A stretch of 64,000 bases of DNA from Planobispora longispora. Lineage in GTDB: Bacteria; Actinomycetota; Actinomycetes; Streptosporangiales; Streptosporangiaceae. The notes under the pieces were generated by a model that saw only the letters and a list, made by a program, of their open reading frames with translations, was not told the origin of the DNA and did not search any database. Position numbers and translations under genes: made by a program. The DNA lies in contig NZ_BOOH01000036.1 in assembly GCF_016863135.1 (NCBI RefSeq), positions 123,401 to 187,400 on the forward strand, in the 5' to 3' direction. Numbering within the stretch: the first letter of the stretch is position 1; each line of letters starts with the position of its first letter. Below, piece after piece: positions 62,699-64,000 of the stretch.

Positions 62699-62724
62699 CT
62701 GCGCAACACGTCTCTCCTCGCCTG

Positions 62725-63810
62725 CTACTCGTCCAGCTGGAATGCTTCCAGCAACTGTTCCAGGGTGAACTTGTTGCGCAGTTTGCAGGCGCTGTTCTGG
62801 TTAGCGAACATTCCCGGGGTCCAGAAGGCCTGATCACGAGGAACCGTCCGAGTCCATGTGACAGGAACTACGTACTCCGACAGCGTCTCGTCGTGATCAT
62901 CACCTCCGTGTCGGTAGCTTCCTCTCAGATCGAGGTCGGTGAACCGGCGCGGCTCCCCGTCGATCTCCAGGGACGCTTCGCTGGCGGGACGCGCTTCACC
63001 GGTCACGGTGCCGACGCCGACATAACCCGCCTTGGGAATATGGGTGAAGATACGCGCCCTGCTGGGGAGACCGATGAGCGTCTTGGAGAACCAGGAGCCG
63101 CCACCAGCGGAGACGAATCCGTACCTGCGCGCGTCGTCCCAGTTGCGAACCTCGTCTTCCCCCATGGACACATACCAGTCCTGCCCGTTCCATGCCTCCT
63201 TGGTGCCGCTCCGTCTCTGGACGGAAGCCGCACGAGACGGCTTGGTTTCGTCGATCAGCCAGGTGCGTGCCAGGTATCGGCGGCCCTCGTCTTCGAAGTA
63301 CCGGAAGAACATGACGTTGACCGGAACCTCGAACGAGCTGAGATAGTTCACGATGCGTTCCGTGGCGGGATCCGCATCATGAGCCACGATCGTCAGACGG
63401 TGATCGGCATTGAGTTCGTCAGGAGGACTGACACCGAACACCTTGGAGAAGGCCACCTCGAAGGGGGCCTCTTGACGGAATGCGGTGTAGACAGCCAGGA
63501 CATCCTCGTGGCTCAGGTTCTTGACCCACGAGGCATAGTCGAGGATCTGAGCCACGACTTCCCGCGGAGTACGGCCGCGTTTCAACTCCAAGACGTGAAG
63601 CGTGCCGTCGCCGTCGATCCCGAGCAGGTCGATGAGCCCGCCGAAGTCCGTGGGCACCTGCCGCCCAATGATCAACATCGGCTCGCCCAGGATCGCGGGA
63701 TCCTGGGCGATCAGCGTTTCCAGTTGTGATTCCAGTGGAATCGCACCGGAGGTGACGCGAACCGGTTCACCGCTCTCACCTATCCGCCAGAGTCCTACCT
63801 CGTACGCCAT
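62725..63810 (-). CDS. PD-(D/E)XK nuclease-like protein (DUF91/RecB-type core)
   Basis: 361-aa protein. The N-terminal 100 residues carry a RecB-type nuclease core: Glu36-region helix (SQLETLIAQDPAIL), Asp61 in GGLIDLLGID, Glu75-X-Lys77 (VLELKRG) and Gln88...Tyr92 (AQILDY), the QxxxY motif. All catalytic positions are kept, so it should bind and cut DNA or RNA. The remaining 260 residues (ADPATERIVNYLSSFEVPVNVMFFRYF and onwards) form a domain that I do not recognise. Closest to DUF91/NucS-like and small defence-associated nucleases. A restriction-like or repair role is inferred. Confidence 0.78.
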   Translation of the reverse strand: MAYEVGLWRIGESGEPVRVTSGAIPLESQLETLIAQDPAILGEPMLIIGRQVPTDFGGLIDLLGIDGDGTLHVLELKRGRTPREVVAQILDYASWVKNLSHEDVLAVYTAFRQEAPFEVAFSKVFGVSPPDELNADHRLTIVAHDADPATERIVNYLSSFEVPVNVMFFRYFEDEGRRYLARTWLIDETKPSRAASVQRRSGTKEAWNGQDWYVSMGEDEVRNWDDARRYGFVSAGGGSWFSKTLIGLPSRARIFTHIPKAGYVGVGTVTGEARPASEASLEIDGEPRRFTDLDLRGSYRHGGDDHDETLSEYVVPVTWTRTVPRDQAFWTPGMFANQNSACKLRNKFTLEQLLEAFQLDE

Positions 63811-64000
63811 GCGAACCCCCTCGCCCAGGAGACTTTGGCCGGCACCACGCTCGGCTGCCGGGCGTCATGGTGCCCCTCATGGAGGCACTCGGCACGGAGC
63901 GAACACTCACCAGTGTTTCAAGAAAAATCCGGTTATAGATCAAAATTGCCTGGGCGTGACCTACCATCTTCCGTGATGCGGTCGAGCGGATCGGGGAGAT
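63811..64000. other. Window end, no gene identified
   Basis: About 190 bp upstream of the nuclease gene on the minus strand. The part around 63910-63950 is A+T-rich (CAAGAAAAATCC, GGTTATAGATC) and probably contains the nuclease promoter. Nothing else is supported; a gene may start beyond the edge. Confidence 0.5.

Overview
The window is about 72 percent G+C, with frequent GTG starts, stop/start overlaps (ATGA, GTGA) and leaderless-looking promoters. It encodes proteins typical of filamentous actinomycetes: mycothiol-dependent maleylpyruvate-isomerase-type enzymes, an F420-type LLM oxidoreductase, an actinobacterial SecA2, sugar importers without their own ATPase, and secreted cellulose- and chitin-active enzymes. 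A Streptosporangiaceae-like soil actinomycete is my inference; no rRNA or species marker is present.

Layout. 1-5788: sugar ABC importer (binding protein cut by the window edge, two permeases), a BadF-type sugar kinase and a secreted GH9 cellulase. 5813-5970: tRNA-Lys(CTT) with terminator and promoter. 6028-9272: MoxR ATPase and VWA protein, convergent with a NERD-domain membrane protein. 9346-15371: two TetR genes, an SDR and three acyl-CoA dehydrogenases; a near-identical operator precedes the first TetR gene and the dehydrogenase operon. 15391-20297: a YdeI pseudogene, a GNAT, a TetR/FAD-monooxygenase divergent pair with three tandem operators, and two membrane proteins. 20505-25979: a two-component system, then a lipoprotein-like gene and an ECF sigma gene lying between two copies of a 191-bp direct repeat, then YceI and DUF998 proteins. 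26091-34472: AraC regulator, mycothiol-type enzyme, a Phd/RelE-like toxin-antitoxin pair, EamA exporter, TetR-MFS-M20 hydrolase set, VOC protein.

34531-46907: CHASE3 histidine kinase, class II aldolase plus FMN alpha-hydroxy-acid oxidase divergent from a PucR-type regulator, SecA2, a phosphotransferase-like protein, an XRE/MmyB-type regulator, and a winged-helix regulator divergent from a two-domain alpha/beta hydrolase. 47068-53420: a 13-TM protein of unknown function and a secreted set (amidase, DUF305 lipoprotein, AA10 LPMO). 53421-64000: mycothiol-type enzyme, LLM oxidoreductase, universal stress protein, small proteins, a phosphoribulokinase-like kinase, a GAF kinase/response-regulator pair, DUF2804, a decayed IrrE-like peptidase and a PD-(D/E)XK nuclease-like protein.

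Two features stand out. First, short tandem repeats (18-34 bp units, 2-4 copies) recur at eleven places. Nearly all lie at gene edges, and several repeat the last codons and stop codon of a gene. Second, a 191-bp copy of a LuxR-type output domain has been joined to an ECF sigma gene, giving it a chimeric tail. No CRISPR array, prophage or insertion sequence was seen, and I found no clearly new multi-gene system.
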